Source of the DNA: Sphingomonas bacterium
Lineage (GTDB): Bacteria; Pseudomonadota; Alphaproteobacteria; Sphingomonadales; Sphingomonadaceae
Assembly: GCA_026785965.1 (NCBI GenBank)
Contig: JAJAYY010000035.1
Coordinates: 1-6,395, forward strand
DNA: 6,395 nucleotides
Direction: 5' to 3'
The position numbers were made by a program, and so were the translations under genes. Shown one piece after another: positions 1-4,955 of the stretch. The notes beneath the pieces are model-generated. The model did no database searches and had not been told where the DNA came from. It was given only the letters and a program-made list of their open reading frames with translations. Position 1 is the first letter of the stretch; each line of letters starts with the position of its first letter.

Positions 1-507
1 ATCGAACGGCGCGACCTGGGCGATGGCGTTGACCAGCATTTCGTCGTCGAGCCGCCCGACCGCGTCCCAATCGACCGCCAGCCCGAGCGCATCGCCAAAC
101 CGGCGCGCCTCGCGCTCGACCGAACTGCGCAGGATCAGCGGGAGCGGATCGGGCTCATCATCGTCGAACGCCGCGAGGTCGACATCGGCCTGGCGATAGG
201 CAGTTCCGGCGTCGGCTTCGGCGATCAGGCGGAAGCGCTGCGAGCCCTGCAGGACGATGTTGAACCGACCATCATCGAGTTCCTCGACCCCGACGATCTC
301 GCCGAGGCAGCCGGCGCGGAACAATGGCGGGTGCTCGCCCTCGCCACTTGGCTGGATCATCGCAATCCGGCCCTGCCCGGCGAGCGCATCGCGCACCATT
401 TCGCGGTAGCGCTCCTCGAAAATGTGCAGCGGGAGCTGCGCGCGCGGGAACAGCAACGCCCCGGCGAGCGGGAACAGCGGAACGCGGAGCGGCTTGGCCC
501 CCATCAT
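1..507 (-). CDS. LON peptidase substrate-binding domain protein (partial, C-terminus off left edge)
   Basis: Reading leftwards from ATG 507-505, the frame stays open to the window edge (169 codons) and begins MMGAKPLRVPLFPLAGALLF. That proline-rich opening, followed by LPLHIFEERYREMVRDAL (about residues 28-45), a GCLGEIVGVEELDDGRFNIVLQG stretch split by a turn (about 69-91), and GSQRFRLI, is the hallmark of the stand-alone LON N-terminal domain (PF02190 type). It has no ATPase or protease domain within the visible part. Stand-alone members are usually a little over 200 residues, so roughly 40-50 residues are missing. The family binds unfolded or regulatory polypeptides; the function of stand-alone versions is poorly known. 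It lies 13 nt downstream of the YbbN-like gene on the same strand, so the two are very likely co-transcribed. No clear Shine-Dalgarno precedes the ATG, so translation may be coupled to the upstream gene. A second ATG follows directly (504-502) and could be the true start. Confidence 0.9.
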   Translation of the reverse strand, partial: MMGAKPLRVPLFPLAGALLFPRAQLPLHIFEERYREMVRDALAGQGRIAMIQPSGEGEHPPLFRAGCLGEIVGVEELDDGRFNIVLQGSQRFRLIAEADAGTAYRQADVDLAAFDDDEPDPLPLILRSSVEREARRFGDALGLAVDWDAVGRLDDEMLVNAIAQVAPFD

Positions 508-528
508 GTGACCAGCCCGATCATGTGA
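500..528. repeat. Short direct repeat at the ybbN-LON gene junction
   Basis: The 9-mer ATCATGTGA occurs at 503-511 and again at 520-528, an offset of 17 nt. With flanks, 500-511 and 517-528 match at 11 of 12 positions. On the coding (minus) strand each copy carries ATGA. In the first copy the ATG (524-522) overlaps the ybbN-like stop TGA (523-521). In the second copy the ATG (507-505) is the LON-gene start. The first ATG opens a six-codon reading frame that ends in TGA at 506-504, which again overlaps the LON start. This could be chance or the remnant of a local duplication. Confidence 0.6.
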
Positions 529-1426
529 ACAGCAGGGCCGACAGACGGCGGCGCTGGGCGCGGCCCCACGGGTCTTCATAGCCCGCGGCCTCGAGCATCT
601 GGAGAAAGCGGGTCCGCGCGGCGCCATCATTCCACTCGCGGTCGCGCTCGATGATTTCGAGCAGGCCGTCGGCGGCTCCGTCGCGATCGCCCGCCGCCAT
701 CGCCGCCTGGGCGATCGCGAAGCGGGCGTCATGGTCGTCGGGGTTGGCGGCGAGCCGAGCTTGCTCGGCCGAGACATCGACCACCGGTGCCGCGGCCACT
801 TCCAGCGCGGCGCGGGCGCGGGCGATCGGGACTTGCTTGGCCTGCTCGGCGTCGAGCGAATCGAGCAGAGCGCGCGCGGCATCGGTGTTGCCGCCGGCGA
901 TCATCGCCCGCGCCAGCCCGCCGAGCACCGCCGGATTGGCCGGGTCCATTTCGCGGATCTTTTCGAACACCGCCTGCGCCTGCACGGCGTCGCCGTCGGC
1001 AAGCACTTCCTCGCCCATCGCGATTACCGGTTCGATCTGCGCAGCGAGGTCCTGCGCCGCGCCCTTGACCGGCAATTGGCCGAGCAATTGGTCGAGGATG
1101 CGGACGAATTGGGCCTCGGTGCGATATTGAGTGAGGTCGGCGACCGGCTGACCCTGGAAGAAGGCATAGACGGTCGGGAGCGACTTGATCTGGAACTGCC
1201 CGGCGATGAACTTGTCGGTCTCGACGTCGATCCTGGCGAGCACCACGCCCTTGTCGGCATAGTTTGCGGCAATCTGGTCGAGCACCGCGCCATATGGCTT
1301 GCACGGCGCCGACTTTTCGGCCCAGAAATAGAGAATCACGAGGCTGGTCATCGACGGCTCGACCACGTCGCGCTCGAAGCGCTCGATCGCGACCCGCTCG
1401 TCCTCGCTCATGCCCAGAGTCGCCAC
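521..1426 (-). CDS. ybbN: YbbN/CnoX-like thioredoxin-fold and TPR co-chaperone
   Basis: The product is 301 residues. Residues about 8-115 form a thioredoxin fold: strand VILYFWAEKSAPCKPY (30-45), the LARIDVET strand, and the cis-proline loop IKSLPTVYAF with Pro84. The active-site position reads SAPC (39-42), so the first catalytic cysteine is Ser and only Cys42 remains. Classical disulfide reductase activity is therefore not expected. E. coli YbbN likewise has an SxxC site. Residues about 125-190 are TPR-like helices (AQAVFEKIREMDPANPAVLG). Residues about 215-301 match the C-terminal TPR_20-type domain, including LAANPDDHDARFAIAQAAMA and a terminal RRRLSALLF typical of the family. Known members are holdases that pass clients to DnaK or GroEL. 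The GTG start is chosen because AGGAG lies 6 nt before it; ATG 1411-1409 (Met6) is an alternative. The gene is first in a probable operon with the LON-domain gene. Confidence 0.92.
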   Translation of the reverse strand: MATLGMSEDERVAIERFERDVVEPSMTSLVILYFWAEKSAPCKPYGAVLDQIAANYADKGVVLARIDVETDKFIAGQFQIKSLPTVYAFFQGQPVADLTQYRTEAQFVRILDQLLGQLPVKGAAQDLAAQIEPVIAMGEEVLADGDAVQAQAVFEKIREMDPANPAVLGGLARAMIAGGNTDAARALLDSLDAEQAKQVPIARARAALEVAAAPVVDVSAEQARLAANPDDHDARFAIAQAAMAAGDRDGAADGLLEIIERDREWNDGAARTRFLQMLEAAGYEDPWGRAQRRRLSALLFT

Positions 1427-1432
1427 ACCTCA

Positions 1433-1437
1433 CTCCT
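1433..1437 (-). promoter_or_regulatory. Shine-Dalgarno of the ybbN-like gene
   Basis: On the minus strand AGGAG at 1437-1433 sits 6 nt upstream of GTG 1426-1424. This ideal spacing decides in favour of the GTG start over the downstream ATG at 1411. Confidence 0.75.
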
Positions 1438-1453
1438 GTTCGTCTCGTCCGGT

Positions 1454-1482
1454 CATATGGCGACGGCGACCGTAAGCGGCAA
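1454..1482 (-). promoter_or_regulatory. Candidate sigma-70 promoter for the ybbN-like operon
   Basis: On the minus strand TTGCCG (1482-1477) is followed, after exactly 17 nt, by CATATG (1459-1454), about 28 nt before the GTG start. The -35 matches 4 of 6 consensus positions and the spacing is ideal, but the -10 is weak (CATATG, a palindromic hexamer). No transcript evidence is available. Confidence 0.35.
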
Positions 1483-1497
1483 GCGTCGGCTTAGGGC

Positions 1498-1526
1498 TTG
1501 CGGACCCAGGGACGCGATGCTAGGCG
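1498..1526 (+). promoter_or_regulatory. Candidate promoter for tRNA-Gly
   Basis: TTGCGG at 1498-1503 could be a -35 element. The region GATGCTAGGCG (1516-1526) could hold a degenerate -10, with a spacing of roughly 15-17 nt depending on the hexamer chosen. Its distance to the tRNA 5' end suits a short leader. The -10 match is poor, so this is a positional suggestion only. Confidence 0.25.
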
Positions 1527-1538
1527 CCCGCTCCACCC

Positions 1539-1556
1539 GACCGGGACTTCCCGGTC
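1539..1556 (+). other. Perfect 7-bp hairpin in the tRNA-Gly leader
   Basis: GACCGGG (1539-1545) and CCCGGTC (1550-1556) are perfect complements around the 4-nt loop ACTT. The stem ends 10 nt before the first base of the tRNA. There is no T-run after it on either strand, so it does not look like an ordinary intrinsic terminator. It could be a structured 5' leader removed by RNase P, or simply GC-rich chance. Confidence 0.5.
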
Positions 1557-1566
1557 CGCCAATCGA

Positions 1567-1641
1567 GCGGGCGTAGCTCAGGGGTAGAGCACAACCTTGC
1601 CAAGGTTGGGGTCGAGGGTTCGAATCCCTTCGCCCGCTCCA
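1567..1641 (+). tRNA. tRNA-Gly (anticodon GCC)
   Basis: A complete cloverleaf can be drawn. The acceptor stem GCGGGCG (1567-1573) pairs with CGCCCGC (1631-1637). The D arm is GCTC/GAGC (1576-1579, 1587-1590). The anticodon stem CAACC/GGTTG (1592-1596, 1604-1608) carries the loop TTGCCAA with GCC at 1599-1601. The T arm is GAGGG/CCCTT around TTCGAAT (1619-1625). The discriminator is T1638 and CCA is encoded at 1639-1641. GCC reads the glycine codons GGC and GGU, and GGC is common in the neighbouring genes. No duplicated tRNA 3' end was seen elsewhere in the window, so there is no sign of an integrated element here. Confidence 0.97.
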
Positions 1642-1673
1642 TTATCCAAGACATATCAGTTGCCTGCAGGCGG

Positions 1674-1702
1674 TTGATTCGCGCGCAGTGTTGGGATGCG
1701 AT
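1674..1702 (+). promoter_or_regulatory. Weak candidate promoter for the SulP gene
   Basis: Within the 108-nt gap between the tRNA and the SulP gene, TTGATT (1674-1679) is followed after 17 nt by TGCGAT (1697-1702), about 47 nt before the ATG. The -35 is fair and the -10 poor. The gap also holds the palindrome GCCTGCAGGC (1662-1671) and the dyad CGGCT-T-AGCCG (1727-1737), neither with a known role. Read-through from the tRNA promoter is an alternative source of transcription. Confidence 0.2.
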
Positions 1703-1749
1703 TCCGGGAAAAGACTTTGGCGTTGACGGCTTAGCCGCTTAATGGGCCG

Positions 1750-3456
1750 ATGGCACCGAAACCGAGTTTGATCGACAGATTTGCGCAGCGGGTCGGCGGC
1801 GACCGTGCGTCCCGGCGCGACTTCGCCCAATTTACGCCCAAGCTGATTGCGGTGATCCAAGAGGGCTATTCGGCGAACCAGCTCAAGGCCGATATGCTGG
1901 CGGGATTGACCGTCGCGATTATCGCGCTGCCATTGGCGATGGCGCTCGCGATTGCTTCGGGAGCGGCCCCCAATCAGGGCTTGGTGACGGCGATCGTCGC
2001 TGGTTTAATGGTCTCGCTACTGGGCGGTTCACGCGTCCAGATCGGCGGGCCGACCGGCGCGTTCGTGGTGGTCGTGTTCAACGTCATCGCGGTCCACGGC
2101 TATGACGGGCTGGTGCTCGCTACCGCGATGGCGGGTCTGGTCCTGATTGTCGCAGGATATGCCGGGTTGGGGCGAGTGATCCGTTACATCCCGCATCCGG
2201 TAATCACCGGTTTCACGGCCGGCATCGCGGTGATCATCGCATCGAGCCAAATTCGAGATTTCCTCGGCTTGAGGCTCGATTCCGTCCCGGCCGAGTTCAT
2301 CGAAAAATGGCGCGCCTATGGCGATGCCGCCGGGACGATCGATCCGTCGACGTTCGCGGTCGGGGCCGGGGCGCTCGCGCTGATCATCGTGTTGCGCCGG
2401 TTTGCGCCGCGCCTGCCGGCGTTCCTGATCGTGGTGATCGCGGGTTCGCTGCTCGTTGCGTGGCTCGGGCTGAAGGTCGACACGATCGGGTCTCGCTTTC
2501 CCGACATGCCGTCGGGACTGCCGTTGCCGGTGCTTCCTACTTTGTCGCTGGCGAAGCTGCAGGCGGTGCTGCCCTCGGCCTTGACCATCGCCTTCCTCGC
2601 CGGGATCGAGTCGCTGCTGTCGTGCGTCGTTTCGGATGGCATGACCGGCTTTCGCCACCGTTCGAACCAGGAGCTGGTCGGGCAAGGGTTCGCCAATATC
2701 GCATCGGCGCTGTTCGGTGGGCTGCCCGCAACCGGAGCGCTGGCCCGCACCGCCGCCAACGTCAAATCGGGCGGCCGAACGCCCTTCGCGGGGATGTTTC
2801 ACGCCGGCTTCCTGCTGCTGTTCGTGCTCTTCGCCAGCAAGCTGATGGCTTATGTGCCGATGGCGGTGCTCGCCGCGCTGCTGTTCGTGGTGGCGTGGGG
2901 GATGAGCGAGGCCAAGCGGTTCCTGCTGTTGCTGCGGATGCCGCTGGGCGAGCGCGCCGTGCTGGTGATCACTTTCCTGCTGACCATAATTGTCGACCTT
3001 ACCGTCGCAATTGGCGTGGGGGTGACGCTGGCGAGCCTGATGTTCATGGCGCGGATGAGCGAACGCGGCGGCGTTGCTGCGGGCGGCGATCAGGCCGACG
3101 CAGACGAAGACCTGTCCCAGCGCGACCAATTGCCGACCGGGGTCGAGGTATTCAGAATCTACGGGCCATTCTTCTTTGGCGTCGCCGGCGAATTGCTCGG
3201 AGCGCTCAAGCGGATCGGCCGCACCCCGCAAACGATCATCCTGCGGCTCGAACTGGTTCCGTTCCTCGACGCCAGCGGCGCGATTTCGCTTGAGGAGTTT
3301 CTGATCCACGCCAAGGCGACCGGCATCCGAGTCATCCTTTCGGGAATCCAGCCGGACGTGGCCGACGTGCTCGGCAGGGCAAGTGAGGGAAGCGGGGAAA
3401 CCGAAACTCTCCACGCGCCCGATTATGCAACCGCACTGGCGCTCGCGGCACAATGA
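1750..3456 (+). CDS. SulP/SLC26-family anion transporter with C-terminal STAS domain
   Basis: This 568-residue inner-membrane protein has the normal SulP length. Residues about 50-435 are the hydrophobic transport domain. Family signatures are the AGLTVAIIALPLAMALAIASG-type first helix (from 51), GGSRVQIGGPTGAF (92-105), and the segment about 284-345 with ESLLS, DGMTGFRHRSNQEL, QGFANI, and GLPATGALARTAANV. The last block resembles E. coli DauA. Residues about 460-565 form the cytosolic STAS domain, with VPFLDASGA (503-511) placing Asp507 and Ser509 at the usual strand-helix turn. SulP proteins carry sulfate, bicarbonate, chloride or C4-dicarboxylates, and the substrate cannot be read from this sequence. 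The ATG is the first possible start: an in-frame TAG lies at 1732-1734. No strong Shine-Dalgarno is visible. The gene is on the same strand as the hemoglobin-oxidase pair but separated from it by about 150 nt. Confidence 0.93.
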   Translation: MAPKPSLIDRFAQRVGGDRASRRDFAQFTPKLIAVIQEGYSANQLKADMLAGLTVAIIALPLAMALAIASGAAPNQGLVTAIVAGLMVSLLGGSRVQIGGPTGAFVVVVFNVIAVHGYDGLVLATAMAGLVLIVAGYAGLGRVIRYIPHPVITGFTAGIAVIIASSQIRDFLGLRLDSVPAEFIEKWRAYGDAAGTIDPSTFAVGAGALALIIVLRRFAPRLPAFLIVVIAGSLLVAWLGLKVDTIGSRFPDMPSGLPLPVLPTLSLAKLQAVLPSALTIAFLAGIESLLSCVVSDGMTGFRHRSNQELVGQGFANIASALFGGLPATGALARTAANVKSGGRTPFAGMFHAGFLLLFVLFASKLMAYVPMAVLAALLFVVAWGMSEAKRFLLLLRMPLGERAVLVITFLLTIIVDLTVAIGVGVTLASLMFMARMSERGGVAAGGDQADADEDLSQRDQLPTGVEVFRIYGPFFFGVAGELLGALKRIGRTPQTIILRLELVPFLDASGAISLEEFLIHAKATGIRVILSGIQPDVADVLGRASEGSGETETLHAPDYATALALAAQ

Positions 3457-3467
3457 GTTGCGGGTCC

Positions 3468-3503
3468 GCCACCAGTTCGTCGCGGGCTTGGGTGGCTATT
3501 TTT
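3468..3503 (+). terminator. Possible intrinsic terminator after the SulP gene
   Basis: GCCACC (3468-3473) and GGTGGC (3491-3496) form a 6-bp stem directly followed by TATTTTT (3497-3503). It starts 12 nt after the SulP stop codon. The U-tract and GC-rich stem fit an intrinsic terminator, but the 17-nt loop is long, so termination may be partial. Confidence 0.4.
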
Positions 3504-3607
3504 CGCGTGCCGTGATAACCGTCTGGCATCACCTGCCCTTCCCGCAAGCATCCTGTGACAGAGAGCGTTCTCATGCTCCCGCTTGCCCAGCATCAAAGGT
3601 GATCGTC
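3504..3607 (+). promoter_or_regulatory. Leader and probable control region of the hemoglobin-oxidase unit
   Basis: This stretch has no gene of its own beyond a nine-codon frame (ATG 3573 to TGA 3600-3602). It holds several dyads. GTGAT (3512-3516) and ATCAC (3528-3532) form an inverted repeat with 11 nt between. GAGA-GCGT-TCTC lies at 3561-3572. ATCACCT (3528-3534) is perfectly complementary to AGGTGAT (3597-3603), which overlaps the proposed Shine-Dalgarno AAAGG (3595-3599) of the next gene. GATAAC at 3514-3519 could be part of a -10 element, but no well-spaced -35 was found. No convincing FNR, NnrR or NsrR box was recognised. Confidence 0.3.
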
Positions 3608-4177
3608 TTGGAACAGGGATATTGGCTCCGCCGCAGCCGGGCGTCGCTGGCGAAGGCCCAAGCGGCGATTAGCGCGGAGGCGCGGCTGATCCATTTCGAC
3701 CTCGCCGGTCGCTACAGCGTGCAGGCGGCAAATTGCGACACGCCGCCGATTGCCGAAGCTGCGGTCACGGACTCACCGCCCGACATCACCGAGGCCCAAC
3801 TCGAAGTGCTCATTCCGCGCTTCTACGAACGGGTCCGCGACGACGCGCTGATTGGCCCGGTGTTCGGCAATGCGATCGCCGACTGGGATCTCCACCTCGA
3901 CAAGCTCGTTGCCTTCTGGTCGTCGGTCATGCTGACGAGCGGGCGCTACAAGGGCAATCCGGTTGCGGCGCATTCGAAGCAACTGAGCGCGATCACGCCG
4001 CCGATGTTCGACCGCTGGCTGGACCTATGGGCCGAGGTGACGAGCGAAGTTCTGCTGCCGGCCGCCGCCGACGCGCTTCAGAGCAAAGCGACGCGGATCG
4101 CCGAGAGCCTCAAGCTGGCGTTGTTCTTCAGGCTCGAGCCGCTGTCCACAATCACCGACCTTCACCGACAGGACTAA
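3608..4177 (+). CDS. Group III truncated hemoglobin with N-terminal helical extension
   Basis: With the TTG start the product is 189 residues. Residues about 60-185 are a group III truncated hemoglobin: helix B RFYERV with Tyr73 (B10), then [10 protein letters not shown], then His96 (E7) eight residues before Trp in LVAFW, the proximal His122 in AAHSKQ, and Trp137 in FDRWLDLW (G8). The two histidines are 26 residues apart, as I recall for Campylobacter jejuni Ctb (46 and 72). Such globins bind O2 and NO; Ctb is linked to nitrosative stress and microaerobic life. Residues 1-42 are extra, a charged helical segment with the pattern LRRSR...[15 protein letters not shown], joined by a linker. The pattern resembles small stand-alone sphingomonad proteins as I recall them. 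TTG 3608 is preferred because AAAGG lies 8 nt upstream. GTG 3599 and GTG 3719 are alternatives, and ATG 3383 would overlap the SulP gene. The frame ends 4 nt before the oxidase ATG. Confidence 0.85.
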   Translation: MEQGYWLRRSRASLAKAQAAISAEARLIHFDLAGRYSVQAANCDTPPIAEAAVTDSPPDITEAQLEVLIPRFYERVRDDALIGPVFGNAIADWDLHLDKLVAFWSSVMLTSGRYKGNPVAAHSKQLSAITPPMFDRWLDLWAEVTSEVLLPAAADALQSKATRIAESLKLALFFRLEPLSTITDLHRQD

Positions 4178-4181
4178 TTCC

Positions 4182-4907
4182 ATGGTCAATAAAATCCTCG
4201 CTCCCGATGTCTCCGCCCTCGCCGAAGAGCGCGACGCACAACCGGTGATCCATCATGCGCCCGATGGCTTCTCGGATCGTTTTGCGCTCGGTTTCACCAA
4301 GCTGCTGCGGTTCAGCGCCGACACCTTTTTCGCCAAGCGTTATGGCCACCGCGCGATCGTGCTTGAAACCGTCGCCGCGGTGCCCGGGATGGTCGGCGCG
4401 ATGTTCACCCATTTGAGCTGCCTGCGACGGATGAAGGATGATGAAGGCTGGATCCGGACGCTGATGGAAGAAGCCGAGAATGAGCGGATGCACCTGATGA
4501 CCTTCATCGAAATCGCCAAGCCGACGCTGTTCGAGCGGCTCGTGATCCTGCTCGCGCAGTGGGTGTTCCTGGTGCTGTTCTCATTGCTCTATCTGATCTC
4601 GCCGCGCACCGCGCACCGCGTGGTCGGCTATTTCGAGGAGGAAGCGGTGATCAGCTACACGCTGTACCTCAAGGAAATCGACGAAGGCCGATCGCCCAAC
4701 GTCGCCGCCCCGGCGATCGCCAAGCATTATTGGAAGATGGCAGACGATGCGACCTTGCGCGATGTCGTGCTGCTGGTCCGCGCCGACGAAGCGCATCATC
4801 GCGACGTCAACCATGGTTTTGCGAGCAAGATCGGCGGCACGCCGGTCGACCGCGCAGAGGCCGCACCCTATCCGCCGCATGCCGACGACATCCGGGCCAA
4901 CGCCTGA
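4182..4907 (+). CDS. aox: Alternative oxidase (cyanide-insensitive di-iron quinol oxidase)
   Basis: This 241-residue protein oxidises ubiquinol and reduces O2 to water without pumping protons. It attaches to one face of the inner membrane. All four signature motifs are present: LETVA (61-65, ligand Glu62), NERMHL (100-105, Glu101 and His104), FEEEAV (151-156, one iron-binding Glu), and [12 protein letters not shown] (200-211, Glu203 and His206). The complete ligand set means it should be active. The hydrophobic run about 119-140 ([20 protein letters not shown]) fits the membrane-docking surface. There is no plant-type regulatory cysteine near the N-terminus and no targeting peptide. ACAGGA, lying inside the hemoglobin's last codons, is 8 nt before the ATG, and the 4-nt gap implies co-transcription and probably translational coupling. 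Members resist cyanide and NO, which suits the globin neighbour. Bacterial versions are known from Novosphingobium and Vibrio. Confidence 0.96.
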   Translation: MVNKILAPDVSALAEERDAQPVIHHAPDGFSDRFALGFTKLLRFSADTFFAKRYGHRAIVLETVAAVPGMVGAMFTHLSCLRRMKDDEGWIRTLMEEAENERMHLMTFIEIAKPTLFERLVILLAQWVFLVLFSLLYLISPRTAHRVVGYFEEEAVISYTLYLKEIDEGRSPNVAAPAIAKHYWKMADDATLRDVVLLVRADEAHHRDVNHGFASKIGGTPVDRAEAAPYPPHADDIRANA

Positions 4908-4920
4908 CCTGTCAAACAGG
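4908..4920 (+). other. Small stem-loop directly after the oxidase stop codon
   Basis: CCTGT (4908-4912) and ACAGG (4916-4920) pair perfectly around a CAA loop, beginning at the base after TGA. No T-run follows, so it is at most a weak pause or mRNA-end element. The remaining gap to the helicase start (4921-4955) shows no convincing promoter. Confidence 0.35.
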
Positions 4921-4955
4921 CTAGAATATGAACCCGTTTCTTGACTAAGGGGCCC

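Noticed and set aside
731..1576. Open frame of 281 codons on the plus strand across the ybbN-like gene
   Set aside because: It overlaps a well-supported thioredoxin/TPR gene in antisense, runs into the tRNA, and has no family features.
1567..1641. tRNA-Gly as an attachment site of an integrated element
   Set aside because: No duplicate of the tRNA 3' end, integrase gene or foreign-looking DNA is present nearby. The SulP gene that follows looks native.
1662..1671. Palindrome GCCTGCAGGC after the tRNA as a terminator
   Set aside because: It is a perfect 10-bp palindrome that leaves no loop, and no T-run follows.
2029..3453. Long open frame (474 codons) on the minus strand opposite the SulP gene
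   Set aside because: It is fully antisense to a clear SulP transporter. The composition is highly charged and low in hydrophobic order, and no motif or start signal is visible.
3592..3603. ATCA-N4-TGAT dyad as an FNR-type box before the hemoglobin gene
   Set aside because: The half-sites face the wrong way compared with TTGAT-N4-ATCAA and are too short. It also overlaps the ribosome-binding site.
3383..3607. ATG 3383 as the start of the hemoglobin gene
   Set aside because: It would overlap the coding part of the SulP STAS tail by 74 nt, and its first residues are a frame-shifted reading of that tail. The following 50 residues look non-coding, and a better start with a Shine-Dalgarno exists at 3608.
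4908..4920. Stem-loop after the oxidase as an intrinsic terminator
   Set aside because: The stem is only 5 bp and is followed by CTAGAATATG rather than a T-run.
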